The notes: a model not told the origin generated them from the letters alone. DNA of 64,000 nucleotides from Glaciimonas sp. CA11.2 (GCF_034314045.1 NZ_JAVIWL010000001.1:2976001-3040000), one strand, 5' to 3'. Shown: positions 1-8,635, counted from the first letter of the stretch. Numbers and translations: made by a program.

Positions 1-396
1 CAACTTTACGACCAACACGTTCATGATCAGGGTGAACGGCGGTTTATCTTAGAGAGCGATGCGGGAGAGATGGTCGGTTTAGTGGAGCTGGTTGAAATCA
101 ATTATATTCACCGACGCGCAGAGTTTCAGATTATCGTCGCTCCCGCAGCGCAGGGAAAGGGGTATGCAGAACTCGCTTGTCGGTTGGCGATTGAGTACGC
201 GTTTTGCGTACTCAATTTATACAAACTTTATCTATACGTCGACAAAGAAAACCTTAAGGCTATCCACATCTACGACAAATGTGATTTTACTTTAGAGAGC
301 GAATTGCGGAGCGAATTTTTCGTCAATGGCGAATACCGCGATGCGATCAGAATGTGTATGTTTCAGGTGGAGTATTTGGAGAAGCGACAGCGTTGA
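1..396 (+). CDS. speG: Spermidine N1-acetyltransferase-like GNAT protein, 5' end cut off
   Basis: The reading frame is open from base 1, so the gene starts upstream of the window; 131 residues are visible, out of about 170-185 usual for SpeG. SpeG proteins acetylate spermidine or spermine with acetyl-CoA in the cytoplasm and so relieve polyamine toxicity. The visible part carries the SpeG-like run [19 protein letters not shown], a GNAT acetyl-CoA loop (QGKGYAE) and the conserved stretch [19 protein letters not shown], then ends with [17 protein letters not shown]. These are direct observations; the substrate is inferred from family resemblance. It converges on sbcB downstream. The loop reads QGKGYAELA where other members tend to have a small hydrophobic residue before A, which is a minor difference. 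Confidence 0.8.
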   Translation, partial: QLYDQHVHDQGERRFILESDAGEMVGLVELVEINYIHRRAEFQIIVAPAAQGKGYAELACRLAIEYAFCVLNLYKLYLYVDKENLKAIHIYDKCDFTLESELRSEFFVNGEYRDAIRMCMFQVEYLEKRQR

Positions 397-479
397 GCTA
401 TTTGCTGTGGGTAGCGATTAGCGATTAAATGAGCAACCCAATCGCCAATTATCTTTGAGGTTTTAAATCAAATATGATG

Positions 480-505
480 TGGTCATCGTGGGTTAACGAT
501 GACCA
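480..505. terminator. Hairpin between convergent speG-like and sbcB genes
   Basis: TGGTCATCGT and ACGATGACCA form a perfect 10-bp stem around a 6-base loop. The place between two convergent genes fits a terminator, but neither strand has a proper T-run after the stem, so it may only be an mRNA 3' end stabiliser. Confidence 0.35.
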
Positions 506-569
506 AAACTAAACAGATGTGTACTTTACTTAATTAGAATTTAATTTTAGCTTGATCGGCAGTAAATCC

Positions 570-2003
570 TCAGTCCCGCTCCGGCGCAATCATCTCCACA
601 TAATCGTAAAGCTCACCCAAAATCTCCTCGCCGCGCTCGTCGGCGGTTTCTGACAGGGCATCGATAGACGCAAAAAAGTCATCGATGTTGCGTGCGCCGC
701 CTTTGCCGTCAAACAGGCGTGCGGCGCGGTGATCCTGCCATCGCTGACTTTCCTGTTCCGACAAGGTTTGTGGAAAGTTGCGGGCACGATAGCGGAACAC
801 CAGTTCTTCCAGTCGCTGATCGTCAAAATGGGGCACTGTGGCACTCAGCTTTTGTGGAGACATCGCACGCAAGTCGTTTAGCGTGCGGCGATCGTTGTTG
901 CCGATAAAACCGCCATACAAATCTTCATCTACATCGACAGGAGCGTCGGCCGGGCGCTGGAATACTTGCCTCCACAATGTCATTAGATCCGGTGCTCTTG
1001 CTGCTATATCAGCGTGTGTGAGCACCAAGTCACGATCTATGCCCCATTTGGCGGTCATTTCCGGTGATAAAGTCTTTAGGTTGCTGATGACCATCGGCGA
1101 CTTGTTGATATGGATCGACTTTAATGGTAAACGTGTCATTCCCTCCGGCAAATCGGCAGTTTTACTAAACAGACGCGTGCGAACGATTTCCGGATCAAGA
1201 TCGAATAACTCGCTTGGATCAAAGGCCAGATTCCATGCCAATATCTCGTTTTTATTCGTCGGATGCACGCCAAGCGGCCACATCACGGCAATACAACCTT
1301 GCTCTGCTGGGAACATGCCAGAAATATGCAAGAACGGTTTTTTTGTCGTCAAACCTAGCTCCGCTGCAACCCGATCTTTTTTATGTAATCCCAGACAAAA
1401 GTCGAATAACTTAGGCTGATGTTGACGAATTAATCGGGCCAAAGCGATGGTGGCGCGCACGTCTGAAAGCGCATCATGTGCGGCCTCGTGACTTAGCCCG
1501 TTGGCGGCGGTTAAATGCTCCAGACGAAAACTCGGCCGGCCTTCGTCATTGATGGGCCACTGTATGCCTTCCGGGCGCAGCGCATACGCGGTACGCACGA
1601 CGTCCAGAATGTCCCATCGCCCGCAATTATTTTGCCACTCACGTGCATAAGGATCAATCAGATTGCGCCAAAACATGAACCGCGTAATTTCATCATCGAA
1701 GCGAATCGTGTTGTAACCCACACCAATCGTGCCTTCTTGTGAAAAGGCGCGTTCAATCTCAGCTGCAAACTGGAACTCAGGGACGCCACGTTCCAGACAT
1801 TGCTGCGGCGTGATATGCGTAATCAGGCACGACTGCGGATCGGGCAGAAAATCTGGGGCGGGTTTGCAATAAAGCATGATCGGATCGCCGATTTCATTCA
1901 ACTCGGCATCAGTGCGAATTGCCGCAAACTGGGCCGGGCGGTCTCGTCGCGGCTGCGCGCCAAAAGTTTCGTAGTCGTGCCAGAGAAAGGTGTGATTGGA
2001 CAT
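570..2003 (-). CDS. sbcB: Exodeoxyribonuclease I
   Basis: A 477-residue homologue of exonuclease I (SbcB/XonA), which degrades single-stranded DNA 3' to 5' in recombination and mismatch repair; the length matches the family. The N-terminal DEDDh nuclease core is visible: the HDYETFG motif with D10 and E12, then GYNTIRFDDEITR, then HDALSDVRATIALA with the catalytic His and Asp. The SH3-like and helical C-terminal regions follow; EDLYGGFI and RYRARNFPQTL are typical of the family. The ATG at 2001-2003 is preferred over an in-frame TTG one codon upstream. The gene stands alone, convergent with speG and divergent from the small DUF3563 gene. Nothing unusual is seen in the active site. Confidence 0.93.
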   Translation of the reverse strand: MSNHTFLWHDYETFGAQPRRDRPAQFAAIRTDAELNEIGDPIMLYCKPAPDFLPDPQSCLITHITPQQCLERGVPEFQFAAEIERAFSQEGTIGVGYNTIRFDDEITRFMFWRNLIDPYAREWQNNCGRWDILDVVRTAYALRPEGIQWPINDEGRPSFRLEHLTAANGLSHEAAHDALSDVRATIALARLIRQHQPKLFDFCLGLHKKDRVAAELGLTTKKPFLHISGMFPAEQGCIAVMWPLGVHPTNKNEILAWNLAFDPSELFDLDPEIVRTRLFSKTADLPEGMTRLPLKSIHINKSPMVISNLKTLSPEMTAKWGIDRDLVLTHADIAARAPDLMTLWRQVFQRPADAPVDVDEDLYGGFIGNNDRRTLNDLRAMSPQKLSATVPHFDDQRLEELVFRYRARNFPQTLSEQESQRWQDHRAARLFDGKGGARNIDDFFASIDALSETADERGEEILGELYDYVEMIAPERD

Positions 2004-2273
2004 CAATATTGGATTTTGTAGGGAAAGATTGAGCGGGAATGGTTAGTAAATGTTGCATGCTGCACAGTTCTTTTATAACAACTAGCCTCTTTTTACAACA
2101 ATTGAAGCGTTCTACTAAAAAGCCGAAAGTCGAGGTGTTAGCCCCTGGAATTCACAAAGCTGATAACTGCTATCGGGATTCGAAATTGGTACTTTTCCCT
2201 GTAAACGCTATTGTGATGGTGCGCCGCAACAATTGTAAGCCGTTTGCGGTAATTATTGAAATAGGAAAATATC

Positions 2274-2498
2274 ATGTCTACGATGACCATTAGCACCACC
2301 CGCGCAGCACAATCAAGCAGTTTTTTCGGCAGCATTGCATCTTTCTTCAAGCGCATCGGTAACGCGTACGAACTGTCGGAAGCCGCACGTAAAGAAGCGT
2401 ATTTATCAGAAGCAGCCGATTTGTACGATTTGGAATATCGCATTCGTCAATTGGATCGCGAGACCGTACAGTCAGCAGCATGGATGAAGGGTTACTAA
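2274..2498 (+). CDS. Small DUF3563-family protein
   Basis: A 74-residue protein matching the DUF3563 family of short proteins common in Burkholderiales, whose function is unknown. Visible traits are a Ser/Thr/Ala-rich N-terminus, an amphipathic basic stretch (FFKRIGNAYELSEAARKEAYLSEAADL) broken here as FFKRIGNAYEL then SEAARKEAYLSEAADLYDLE, and a C-terminal RQLDRE segment. It has no signal peptide or membrane helix, so it is probably cytoplasmic. AGGA lies just before the ATG. About 270 bp separates it from the divergent sbcB start, enough for its own promoter. Family assignment is from recognition of the pattern, not from a search. Confidence 0.7.
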   Translation: MSTMTISTTRAAQSSSFFGSIASFFKRIGNAYELSEAARKEAYLSEAADLYDLEYRIRQLDRETVQSAAWMKGY

Positions 2499-2744
2499 CT
2501 CTTCGTCATTTTAAGACGTATCCGGGAAGTCTTTCCTGAAAGTAGTGCGTCAGTAAATAGTTGTCCATGTTGAAAAGCTGATTTGACGCGCCGCAATGGC
2601 GAATGCATCAGTTGGTTCCTCCACCCATGATTGCGACACGCATTGCGTGTAGCGCGCACCTATTGTCACATTAGGGCACGCCCAACGTTGATCATCGCTG
2701 CGAACCTGTAATATCGTAATGCGCGTGACGCTACCGTTACGTCG

Positions 2745-3047
2745 TTAGTTTGACTTTGCCAACAGCGAGAAATGCTCGACTGTTGGCGGTACGGCAAATA
2801 ACGGTCCCACAATCCCCCGCCATTCGGCAAATGCGGCAGACTCCCGAAAATCCACTGTGTGGTTTTCTAATGTCTCCCAATAAATCATCAATACATAACG
2901 TTCTGGTGACTCTATCCCTTTGTGTATTTTAAAGCCTGAAAAGCCCTTGGCTTTGCTGATGGCTTCTGCTACGCCACGTTGAATCGCTATGTCAAATTCG
3001 GCTTGTTTGCCAGGTTGAATGCGGATGTCTGCGAGTTCAAGAATCAT
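2745..3047 (-). CDS. Antibiotic biosynthesis monooxygenase (ABM) family protein
   Basis: A 100-residue single ABM ferredoxin-like domain, the usual size. Members dimerise to form small cofactor-free monooxygenases or heme-degrading and quinol-oxidising enzymes; many have no known substrate. The strand ILELADIRIQPGKQAEFD, the helix QRGVAEAISKAKGFSGFKIH and the segment PERYVLMIYWETLENHT follow the family pattern, with a final FRESAAFAEWR helix. The ATG at 3047 is preceded by CGGAG at good spacing. It stands alone between two intergenic gaps, so the context gives no hint of the substrate. The fold is fairly certain; the activity is not. Confidence 0.75.
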   Translation of the reverse strand: MILELADIRIQPGKQAEFDIAIQRGVAEAISKAKGFSGFKIHKGIESPERYVLMIYWETLENHTVDFRESAAFAEWRGIVGPLFAVPPTVEHFSLLAKSN

Positions 3048-3364
3048 GTTGGCTCCGTTTATTTTGTGTGATTGAATACAAGGCCTAATTGTCGCATTTT
3101 TGGAGGGCGGCCGAGGAATGGCTTTAAATTTTGTATTTGATAGTACTGAAGGTTGACCTATCTATAATAGTCAGCGGTTATAGTTGCCGGGAACTAAGCG
3201 ATATGGTTGTATTGCTACCAGGAAATTAAACCAGATGGCGTGAATAGGCATAGATTAGGCATAGATATTGCTAAAGGTAGTTGGTCAGGATAGTGCTTAA
3301 AATAGTTCACACAATGACATCTGTATTACATTCTTTTCCTTCACATCATTCACCGGGATCCACA
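3048..3364. other. Intergenic region before the substrate-binding protein gene
   Basis: No gene is seen in these 317 bp. A TATAAT hexamer lies at 3163-3168, but the nearest -35-like boxes (TTGACC at 3153, TTGATA at 3137) are 4 and 20 bp away, so the promoter is not convincing. Confidence 0.4.
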
Positions 3365-4162
3365 ATGAAATTCAAAAAAATATTGTTGCTGTCATCTGTT
3401 TATGTCATGGCGCTGGCCGCTCAAAGCGCGCATGCGGATGCGCTGGCAGATATTCAGAAGTCAGGTGTTCTCCGTATCGCTGTACCGCAGGATTTTCCGC
3501 CTTATGGCTCGGTTACCTCGGATATGCAGTTGCAAGGATTAGATATTGATGTCGCAAAACTACTAGCTAAAGGTCTCGGTGTGAAGGCCGAGCTTATTCC
3601 GGTGGGCAGTGCTAATCGCATGGCTTATTTGCAAACGCGTAAAGCGGATTTAGTTGTTTCTTCTCTGGGTAAAAATGCAGAGCGCGAGAAGGTCATCAGT
3701 TTTTCGCAACCCTACGCACCATTCAACAATAGCCTTTATGGTGCAGCGGACATTAAAGTGACGAATGCGGCCGAATTAGCCAATCAGACTGTGGGCGTTG
3801 CACGCGGTACTTTTGAGGATACATTGTTATCGGACAGCGTTCCAAAAAGCACTGTGATGAAGCGCTACGAAGACAACAATACGCTGATTTCGGCCTATAT
3901 CTCGGGACAAGTGCGGTTGATCGGTACCGGTGACTTTGTAGCTATCACAATCGGCGAAAAAGATCCCAAGCACAAACCGGTCATGAAATATATTATTCAG
4001 GAATCCAAGTGCTTGGTCGGTATGAATAAGGACGAACCAGCTCTTATGGCCAAGGTTAACGACGTTTTGACCAAGTCTAAAAAATCAGGTGAATTGAATG
4101 CCATTGTTAAAAAATGGCTGAACGTTCCTTTGCCTGATAAATTGGCGAACGCTTACGAGTAA
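3365..4162 (+). CDS. Periplasmic amino-acid-type ABC transporter substrate-binding protein
   Basis: A 265-residue member of SBP family 3 (PBPb domain), which captures polar amino acids or similar solutes in the periplasm for an ABC importer. The ATG at 3365 begins a clear signal peptide (MKFKKILLLSSVYVMALAA, cleavage near AHA-DA). The mature domain shows SGVLRIAVPQDFPPYG, the LQGLDIDVAKLLAKGLG ligand-lobe signature, ADLVVSSLGKNAEREKVISFS and the final NAIVKKWL helix. An upstream in-frame TTG at 3281 would put 28 polar residues before the signal peptide and is rejected. No permease or ATPase gene lies beside it, so it is an orphan and must share a transporter encoded elsewhere. The ligand cannot be told from sequence. 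Confidence 0.85.
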   Translation: MKFKKILLLSSVYVMALAAQSAHADALADIQKSGVLRIAVPQDFPPYGSVTSDMQLQGLDIDVAKLLAKGLGVKAELIPVGSANRMAYLQTRKADLVVSSLGKNAEREKVISFSQPYAPFNNSLYGAADIKVTNAAELANQTVGVARGTFEDTLLSDSVPKSTVMKRYEDNNTLISAYISGQVRLIGTGDFVAITIGEKDPKHKPVMKYIIQESKCLVGMNKDEPALMAKVNDVLTKSKKSGELNAIVKKWLNVPLPDKLANAYE

Positions 4163-4243
4163 GCAGACAGGCTGCTTAAGTCCCATGCAGCCAGTTCGAT
4201 ATCCAGCCATCTGATCGGTATTTTGCGTTTAATGTTCCTCTGT

Positions 4244-4270
4244 GTACCGGCGACCTGTCTTAGCCGGTAC
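4244..4270. terminator. GC-rich hairpin after the substrate-binding protein gene
   Basis: GTACCGGC and GCCGGTAC form a perfect 8-bp stem with an 11-base loop, 80 bp past the stop. There is no T-run, so a Rho-independent terminator is doubtful. Confidence 0.3.
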
Positions 4271-4358
4271 AGTGGACAAGCTGGTTGCTGAGACACTATG
4301 GTAAGTCATACGGGTACTTAGGTTGTGCGGATATTGAGCTGAACCAGATTTTTTAAAA

Positions 4359-5063
4359 TCACGTTCGCTTGGGGATCGCAAGACCTTTAATAACCGCCGG
4401 ACGCGTAACGAAAGTATTAAGCGCGCGTGTCACGTGGGGGAAGTCAGTGATGCCGACCAGATCAGCGGCCTCATAAAAACCAATCAAATTGCGTATCCAC
4501 GGAAAGATCGCGATGTCAGCGATGGTATAAGACTCACCCATAATCCAGGTGCGGTCTGCGAGTCGCCGATTTAATACATCCAGCAGACGTTTGGATTCTG
4601 CAACATAGCGGTCACGTGGACGCTTGTCTTCATACTCTTTGCCAGCGAATTTATTAAAGAAGCCGAGTTGCCCAAACATCGGCCCAATTCCACCAATCTG
4701 GAACATTAACCATTGAATGGTTTCATAGCGTCCAGCAGTATCCTGCGGCATAAACTGCCCACTCTTTTCCGCGAGATAGATCAGAATGGCGCCAGATTCA
4801 AATAGCGCGAGTGGTTTGCCATCTGGACCGTTGGGATCTAGTATCGCTGGAATTTTGTTATTCGGATTGAGCGATAAAAACTCAGGTGACAGTTGATCAT
4901 TGGTCTCGAAATTGACGAGGTGTGGCTCGTAAGCCAGACCAGTCTCTTCCAGCATGATCGAGGCCTTGACGCCGTTTGGCGTTGGCAGAGAATAGAGTTG
5001 AATTCGATTAGGATGCCTGGCTGGCCATTTTTGCGTTATCGGGTAAGGTGAAAGATCAGCCAT
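4359..5063 (-). CDS. Glutathione S-transferase, YfcG/YghU type
   Basis: A 234-residue Nu-class glutathione S-transferase-like protein. Enzymes of this group act mainly as glutathione disulfide-bond oxidoreductases and peroxide reductases in the cytoplasm. The N-terminal thioredoxin-like domain holds IQLYSLPTPNGVKASIMLEE, with the TPNG motif typical of the group in place of a catalytic Tyr or Cys, then NPNNKIPAILDP and FESGAILIYLAEK, which bind glutathione. The C-terminal helical domain includes IGGIGPMFGQLGFFNKFA and the folding motif SYTIADIAIFPWI. AAGGA precedes the ATG. It is divergent from the IS30 element and monocistronic. The subgroup call rests on the TPNG and GPMFGQ motifs. Confidence 0.88.
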   Translation of the reverse strand: MADLSPYPITQKWPARHPNRIQLYSLPTPNGVKASIMLEETGLAYEPHLVNFETNDQLSPEFLSLNPNNKIPAILDPNGPDGKPLALFESGAILIYLAEKSGQFMPQDTAGRYETIQWLMFQIGGIGPMFGQLGFFNKFAGKEYEDKRPRDRYVAESKRLLDVLNRRLADRTWIMGESYTIADIAIFPWIRNLIGFYEAADLVGITDFPHVTRALNTFVTRPAVIKGLAIPKRT

Positions 5064-5235
5064 GATGGGTCCTTTAGAGTGTTATTGGGAGGTTTGTATA
5101 TGCTAAAAATCGAAGTCAGAAAGACCATCGACTTAACGACAGCCCTATAGAATATCGGAAATAGCTTTCATCTGAGAAATTTGGGCTGAATTGAACGATT
5201 CAGGCACAATAACGATACCAATCCTTTTAAGTGAT

Positions 5236-5262
5236 GGCGTTCTCAAAGACCAAGTGCAACAC
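5236..5262. repeat. Left terminal inverted repeat of the IS30 element
   Basis: Begins GGCGTTCTCAAAGACC and ends GTGCAACAC. Compared with the reverse complement of the right end there are 4 mismatches in 27 bp. The base just outside completes the GAT duplication. Confidence 0.9.
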
Positions 5263-5283
5263 CTTCTGCTGTAAGGTGCCGCC

Positions 5284-6300
5284 ATGGCGAAAATTTACAA
5301 ACATTTAACTACTCAGGAACGCGCCGTCGTCATGACCATGCGCGACGACCTGTGCTCCACCCGATCCATTGCTAAACGCCTTTGCCGTTCAGCCAGCACG
5401 ATTAGCCGCGAACTCAAACGCACCAGCGGTGCCGGCGTCTACGATGCCAATCTGGCCCACGCACAATGCCAGGCGCGTCGTGTCCTGCCGCGACGTCTTC
5501 CCAAACTGCACGCGGACGGGGCCTTGTTCCAGGTCGTCCGGCATCAGCTAAAACTCCTCTGGTCGCCGCAGCAAATAGCGCGCAAACTCAGGGCCCTTTG
5601 GCCCGACAATTCTGAGAAATCTGTGTCCCACGAGACCATCTACAACGCCATCTACTTGCACCCACGCGGCGAACTCAAGCGTGAGCTGATTGCCTGCCTG
5701 CGTCACCACAACCAGGTCCGTAAGCCACGCAGCCGTGGCACCGATCGCCGGGGTCAGATCCCAGATATGCAGAGCATCCACATCCGGCCTCCAGAGGTCG
5801 AGGACCGCCTCATTCCCGGCCATTGGGAAGGGGACTTGATCAAGGGTGCCGGCAACCGCTCATCGGTGGGCACGCTGGTCGAGCGCACGACCGGCTTTGT
5901 GGTGCTCGCCAAGATGGACAACGCAACCACCAAAGCGGTCGTCGACAGCTTCTCGGCGGTGCTCAACCGCGAGCCGGCAGCGATGCGCAAGACCATGACT
6001 TACGACCAAGGGCGCGAGATGCACGGCCACAAAATCCTCACCGAGCGCACCGGTGTTCAGATCTATTTCGCCGACCCGCACAGCCCTTGGCAGCGCGGGT
6101 CAAATGAAAATACCAACGGCTTGTTGCGCCAATACATGCCCAAGGGTTCGGACCTGTCGATCTACTCTCAGGACGAACTCGACGCCATCGCCTTGTCGCT
6201 CAATACGCGTCCAAGAGCAAGGCTCGATTATGAGTCGCCACTCGTCGTTTATACTCAGCACATCGCGTTGCTACAACATCCGACTGACACTGTTAATTAA
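5284..6300 (+). CDS. IS30-family transposase
   Basis: A 338-residue DDE transposase of normal IS30 length. The N-terminus has a helix-turn-helix (about residues 8-50, with STRSIAKRLCRSASTISREL) that binds the terminal repeats. The catalytic core shows D184 in HWEGDLIKG, D241 in MTYDQGREM and E275 in RGSNENTNGLLRQYMPKG; 33 residues separate the last two, as in IS30 transposases. No frameshift or stop is seen, so the enzyme should be functional. The ATG at 5284 lies 21 bp inside the left repeat. Its base composition looks more GC-rich than the neighbouring chromosome, which fits an imported element. Confidence 0.95.
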   Translation: MAKIYKHLTTQERAVVMTMRDDLCSTRSIAKRLCRSASTISRELKRTSGAGVYDANLAHAQCQARRVLPRRLPKLHADGALFQVVRHQLKLLWSPQQIARKLRALWPDNSEKSVSHETIYNAIYLHPRGELKRELIACLRHHNQVRKPRSRGTDRRGQIPDMQSIHIRPPEVEDRLIPGHWEGDLIKGAGNRSSVGTLVERTTGFVVLAKMDNATTKAVVDSFSAVLNREPAAMRKTMTYDQGREMHGHKILTERTGVQIYFADPHSPWQRGSNENTNGLLRQYMPKGSDLSIYSQDELDAIALSLNTRPRARLDYESPLVVYTQHIALLQHPTDTVN

Positions 6301-6304
6301 CCCA

Positions 6305-6331
6305 GTGTTGCGCTTGGTATTTGAAACCGCC
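6305..6331. repeat. Right terminal inverted repeat of the IS30 element
   Basis: Runs GTGTTGCGCTTGG to GAAACCGCC; reverse complement matches the left end at 23 of 27 bases. It is followed at once by the GAT target duplication (6332-6334). Confidence 0.9.
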
Positions 6332-6339
6332 GATTCTTT

Positions 6340-6981
6340 ATGTATCTCCCCAAACATTTTGCAGAACCTAGCGTGGAAGTGATGCACGATCTCATTCGCG
6401 CTCATCCTTTATCCACGCTGATTACGATGACCGCAGATGGGATTGAGGCAAACCATATTCCATTGTTGCTATCGGCGCAGCCGGGTCCTTTCGGTACATT
6501 GTATGGACATGTGGCACGGGCGAATCCGCTTTGGCAGATATATCAAAAAGAATGTGAAATACTGGCAGTTTTCAGTGGCCCGAATGCGTATATTTCGCCA
6601 ACGTGGTACGCGACCAAAAAAGAGCACGGTAAAGTTGTCCCGACCTGGAATTATGCGGTTACCCATGCTTATGGCACATTGCGTGTAATTGATGATGCCG
6701 TGTGGCTGCGCAGTCATCTTACGGCACTTACCGCTAATAACGAGGCCAATTTGCCTACGCCGTGGGCGGTTGAAGATGCGCCTCATGATTACACTGAAAA
6801 GATGATTTCGGCCGTTGTTGGCATTGAAATTACTATTACGCGTTTAATTGGCAAGTGGAAAGTAAGCCAGAATCAGTCCACACAAAATCGTGCAACTGTC
6901 ATTGAGGCGCTGAATGCCAGCGGCGGGGCGCAAGCAGTTTCTATGGCGATGCTTATCCGTGATGCCGCTAAAAAAAATTGA
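6340..6981 (+). CDS. PaiB-like FMN-binding protein
   Basis: A 213-residue protein of the PaiB family (FMN-binding split-barrel fold), first known as a negative regulator of sporulation and degradative enzymes in Bacillus; in proteobacteria it probably binds FMN and its role is unclear. The family hallmarks are the opening MYLPKHFAE, then HPLSTLITM, EANHIPLLL, GHVARANPLW, FSGPNAYISPTWYATK, VPTWNYAVTHAYG and, near the end, GIEITITRLIGKWKVSQNQ. The ATG at 6340 is the canonical family start. The IS30 element ends 8 bp upstream, so the native promoter and ribosome binding region now lie on the far side of the element, and no Shine-Dalgarno sequence is visible in the new junction. Expression may therefore be reduced or driven from the IS. 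Confidence 0.88.
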   Translation: MYLPKHFAEPSVEVMHDLIRAHPLSTLITMTADGIEANHIPLLLSAQPGPFGTLYGHVARANPLWQIYQKECEILAVFSGPNAYISPTWYATKKEHGKVVPTWNYAVTHAYGTLRVIDDAVWLRSHLTALTANNEANLPTPWAVEDAPHDYTEKMISAVVGIEITITRLIGKWKVSQNQSTQNRATVIEALNASGGAQAVSMAMLIRDAAKKN

Positions 6982-7135
6982 TGCCAGTTATCGCGTCGCC
7001 GTTATTTATAATGGGCATTGTGTGACTTGCCCCGTTACGAATCATTGATATTAATGTTCGACAACATATAAACTTTGTCTATTCGTCTTTGATTGCCTAT
7101 GCTGTAAATATCACTTATAGGTGAAGGAGATTGTT

Positions 7136-7654
7136 ATGTTAGCCCGACAAAGACTCTATTTCATGTTGCCTGACGTGTTGAGTGCGCGTGGCATGTTGGA
7201 TGAACTGCTGTTAGCGCGTATCGAAATTCGGCACATGCATTTCTGGGCAGCCGAGGGAACCCTGCCGGATGACATGCCCGACGCAAATATCTGGCATAAA
7301 ACGGATCTGACACATGGTGCGCAAAACGGCATGATTATGGGCGGCGTTATGGGGTTTTTAGGCGGGATATGGCTGGTCTATTTTCCTCCAGACTGGGTTC
7401 ATCTCAACATGCTCGCGATAGTCGTCTCAACAATTGCCGGTATCATACTCGGCGGTTGGATGTCAGGAATGGCGGCAGCGGCGTTACCCAATTCGCGGTT
7501 AGAAAATTTTCAGGGTGATATCGCTAGCGGTAAGGTATTGTTGCTAGTGGATGTTCCGTTCAAAAAAGTACACGCTATTGAGGATTTAATCCAAAAAAGG
7601 CATCCGGAAGCAAAATTTGGTGGTGTCGAATCACATATTCCAGTATTTCCTTAA
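7136..7654 (+). CDS. DUF1269-like membrane protein of unknown function
   Basis: A 172-residue protein that resembles the small DUF1269-type inner-membrane proteins; no function is known. The N-terminal soluble part starts RQRLYFMLPDVLSARGMLDELLLA and contains an alpha/beta segment with RIEIRHMHFWA. Two hydrophobic segments follow (GGVMGFLGGIWLVYF and MLAIVVSTIAGIILGGWMSG), then a C-terminal soluble part with GKVLLLVDVPFKKVHAIEDL and HPEAKFGGVESHIPVFP. The ATG at 7136 is chosen because GAAGGAGA sits 7 bp before it; a GTG at 7121 falls on the binding site itself. A good terminator follows directly, so it is monocistronic. Confidence 0.7.
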   Translation: MLARQRLYFMLPDVLSARGMLDELLLARIEIRHMHFWAAEGTLPDDMPDANIWHKTDLTHGAQNGMIMGGVMGFLGGIWLVYFPPDWVHLNMLAIVVSTIAGIILGGWMSGMAAAALPNSRLENFQGDIASGKVLLLVDVPFKKVHAIEDLIQKRHPEAKFGGVESHIPVFP

Positions 7655-7677
7655 AGCATAGAAGTGGCAGAGGGAAC

Positions 7678-7712
7678 TAAAAACCTCGAATGGTTTGTTC
7701 GGGGTTTTTTTT
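7678..7712 (+). terminator. Rho-independent terminator after the DUF1269-like gene
   Basis: AACCTCGAA pairs with TTCGGGGTT (9 bp with one G-T pair) around TGGTTTG and is followed by a run of eight T. An A-run precedes the stem, so it may act in both directions. Confidence 0.85.
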
Positions 7713-7897
7713 CCAATTTTTTTGTCTTAAGCGATCAATCTTTGTTTCTCTCAAGACTTACGCAATGAGAGCCTGAAATTTTTTTATTCAAGAGACTAGC
7801 AATGGTGAATCTACGCATTTGGTTCGCTGGCGGCGACTTAACCTCGTCAATGACAAAACGCAAGCAATGTTGCTTACTTTTGTGGGCATGTCGAATC

Positions 7898-7918
7898 AGC
7901 GCCGTGATGCACGGCGCT
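7898..7918. terminator. GC-rich hairpin after the PAP2 gene
   Basis: AGCGCCGTG and CACGGCGCT form a perfect 9-bp stem with a 3-base loop, 6 bp beyond the PAP2 stop codon on the minus strand. The T-run of a classical terminator is absent. Confidence 0.4.
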
Positions 7919-7924
7919 TGCAAT

Positions 7925-8635
7925 TCAATGGAGGTACTTCGATAGTCCATGAAAAAGCAGCCGTACGTCATAAAACAGCAAACAAATTTCGGTGCAACTT
8001 ACAAAAATAATTGCTTGAATGGCTGCCGGATAGCGCCGCGACAATGCGTTAAATTGATTGTCGTAAAGACGAATGAAGCGCGCTCGGTTGCACAATAATA
8101 CAAGACCCGTTCCCATAATTGCGCCAGCAATAATGTCGGTCGTGTAGTGCAAACCCAGATAAATCCGGGGTAGGGCTATAAAAAGCAGAACATAAATGTA
8201 AGTGTAGATTCCAAATATTCTTGAAATCAAAAATATGCCTGTGGCGAAGCCAAAAAATAGCGCCGCATGATCGCTAGGAAAAGAGTTCCAAATATACAAA
8301 TCCTGACTTTCCGGCGGTGGCAACCCAACATAATCGTAATGAGTGAGTAGCAGGTTTGCGATCGGACGCGGTTGAAATTGGCCGAGATTGTTGACGCCTC
8401 GAGCAATGCCAGCAGCGATGATGCAGCCTATAAGCGTTGCAATAATAATTCTGCGAGTATTTAATTTTGAGTCATTTTCTCTTAACCAAAAAAACCAAAT
8501 CACTCCCATAAAAGGAAAGCCTTTCACCAGGTCCGAACCAGCCATGTAGTGAAGGATTTGGTTGAAGGCTGCTGAAGCGGTTGTGTATTGTCCTAGCCAG
8601 TTGAACACCGCCAGATTTAAAGAATTGTTCCACAT
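7925..8635 (-). CDS. PAP2-family membrane phosphatase
   Basis: A 236-residue multi-pass protein of the PAP2/PgpB superfamily, which removes phosphate from lipid phosphates such as undecaprenyl pyrophosphate or phosphatidylglycerol phosphate at the outer face of the inner membrane. All three catalytic motifs are visible: ARGVNNLGQFQPRP (KX6RP-like, with the Lys replaced by Arg), FPSDHAALFFG (PSGH-like) and RIYLGLHYTTDIIAGA (SRX5HX3D-like). About five hydrophobic segments can be seen. The gene points away from the exopolysaccharide locus across a 1.28-kb spacer; recycling the undecaprenyl carrier for that locus would be a sensible role but is inference. A GC-rich hairpin follows the stop. Confidence 0.85.
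   Translation of the reverse strand: MWNNSLNLAVFNWLGQYTTASAAFNQILHYMAGSDLVKGFPFMGVIWFFWLRENDSKLNTRRIIIATLIGCIIAAGIARGVNNLGQFQPRPIANLLLTHYDYVGLPPPESQDLYIWNSFPSDHAALFFGFATGIFLISRIFGIYTYIYVLLFIALPRIYLGLHYTTDIIAGAIMGTGLVLLCNRARFIRLYDNQFNALSRRYPAAIQAIIFVSCTEICLLFYDVRLLFHGLSKYLH

Larger units (their letters stand above)
5236..6331 (+). mobile_element. Complete IS30-family insertion sequence
   Basis: The 1096-bp element has one transposase gene and 27-bp imperfect terminal inverted repeats at 5236-5262 and 6305-6331 that match at 23 of 27 positions. It is flanked by a 3-bp duplication, GAT at 5233-5235 and at 6332-6334; IS30 elements usually duplicate 2-3 bp. Intact ends and an intact gene suggest a recent and possibly mobile copy. 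Its right end lies 8 bp before the start codon of the PaiB-like gene. The transposase reads toward that gene. Confidence 0.92.

Noticed and set aside
838..1419. Long open frame on the strand opposite to sbcB
   Set aside because: It lies fully inside a well-supported gene in the reverse direction and has no recognisable domain or ribosome site.
7748..7762. AGACTTACGCAA resembling the end of the MITE-like element
   Set aside because: No partner inverted copy or direct repeat nearby.
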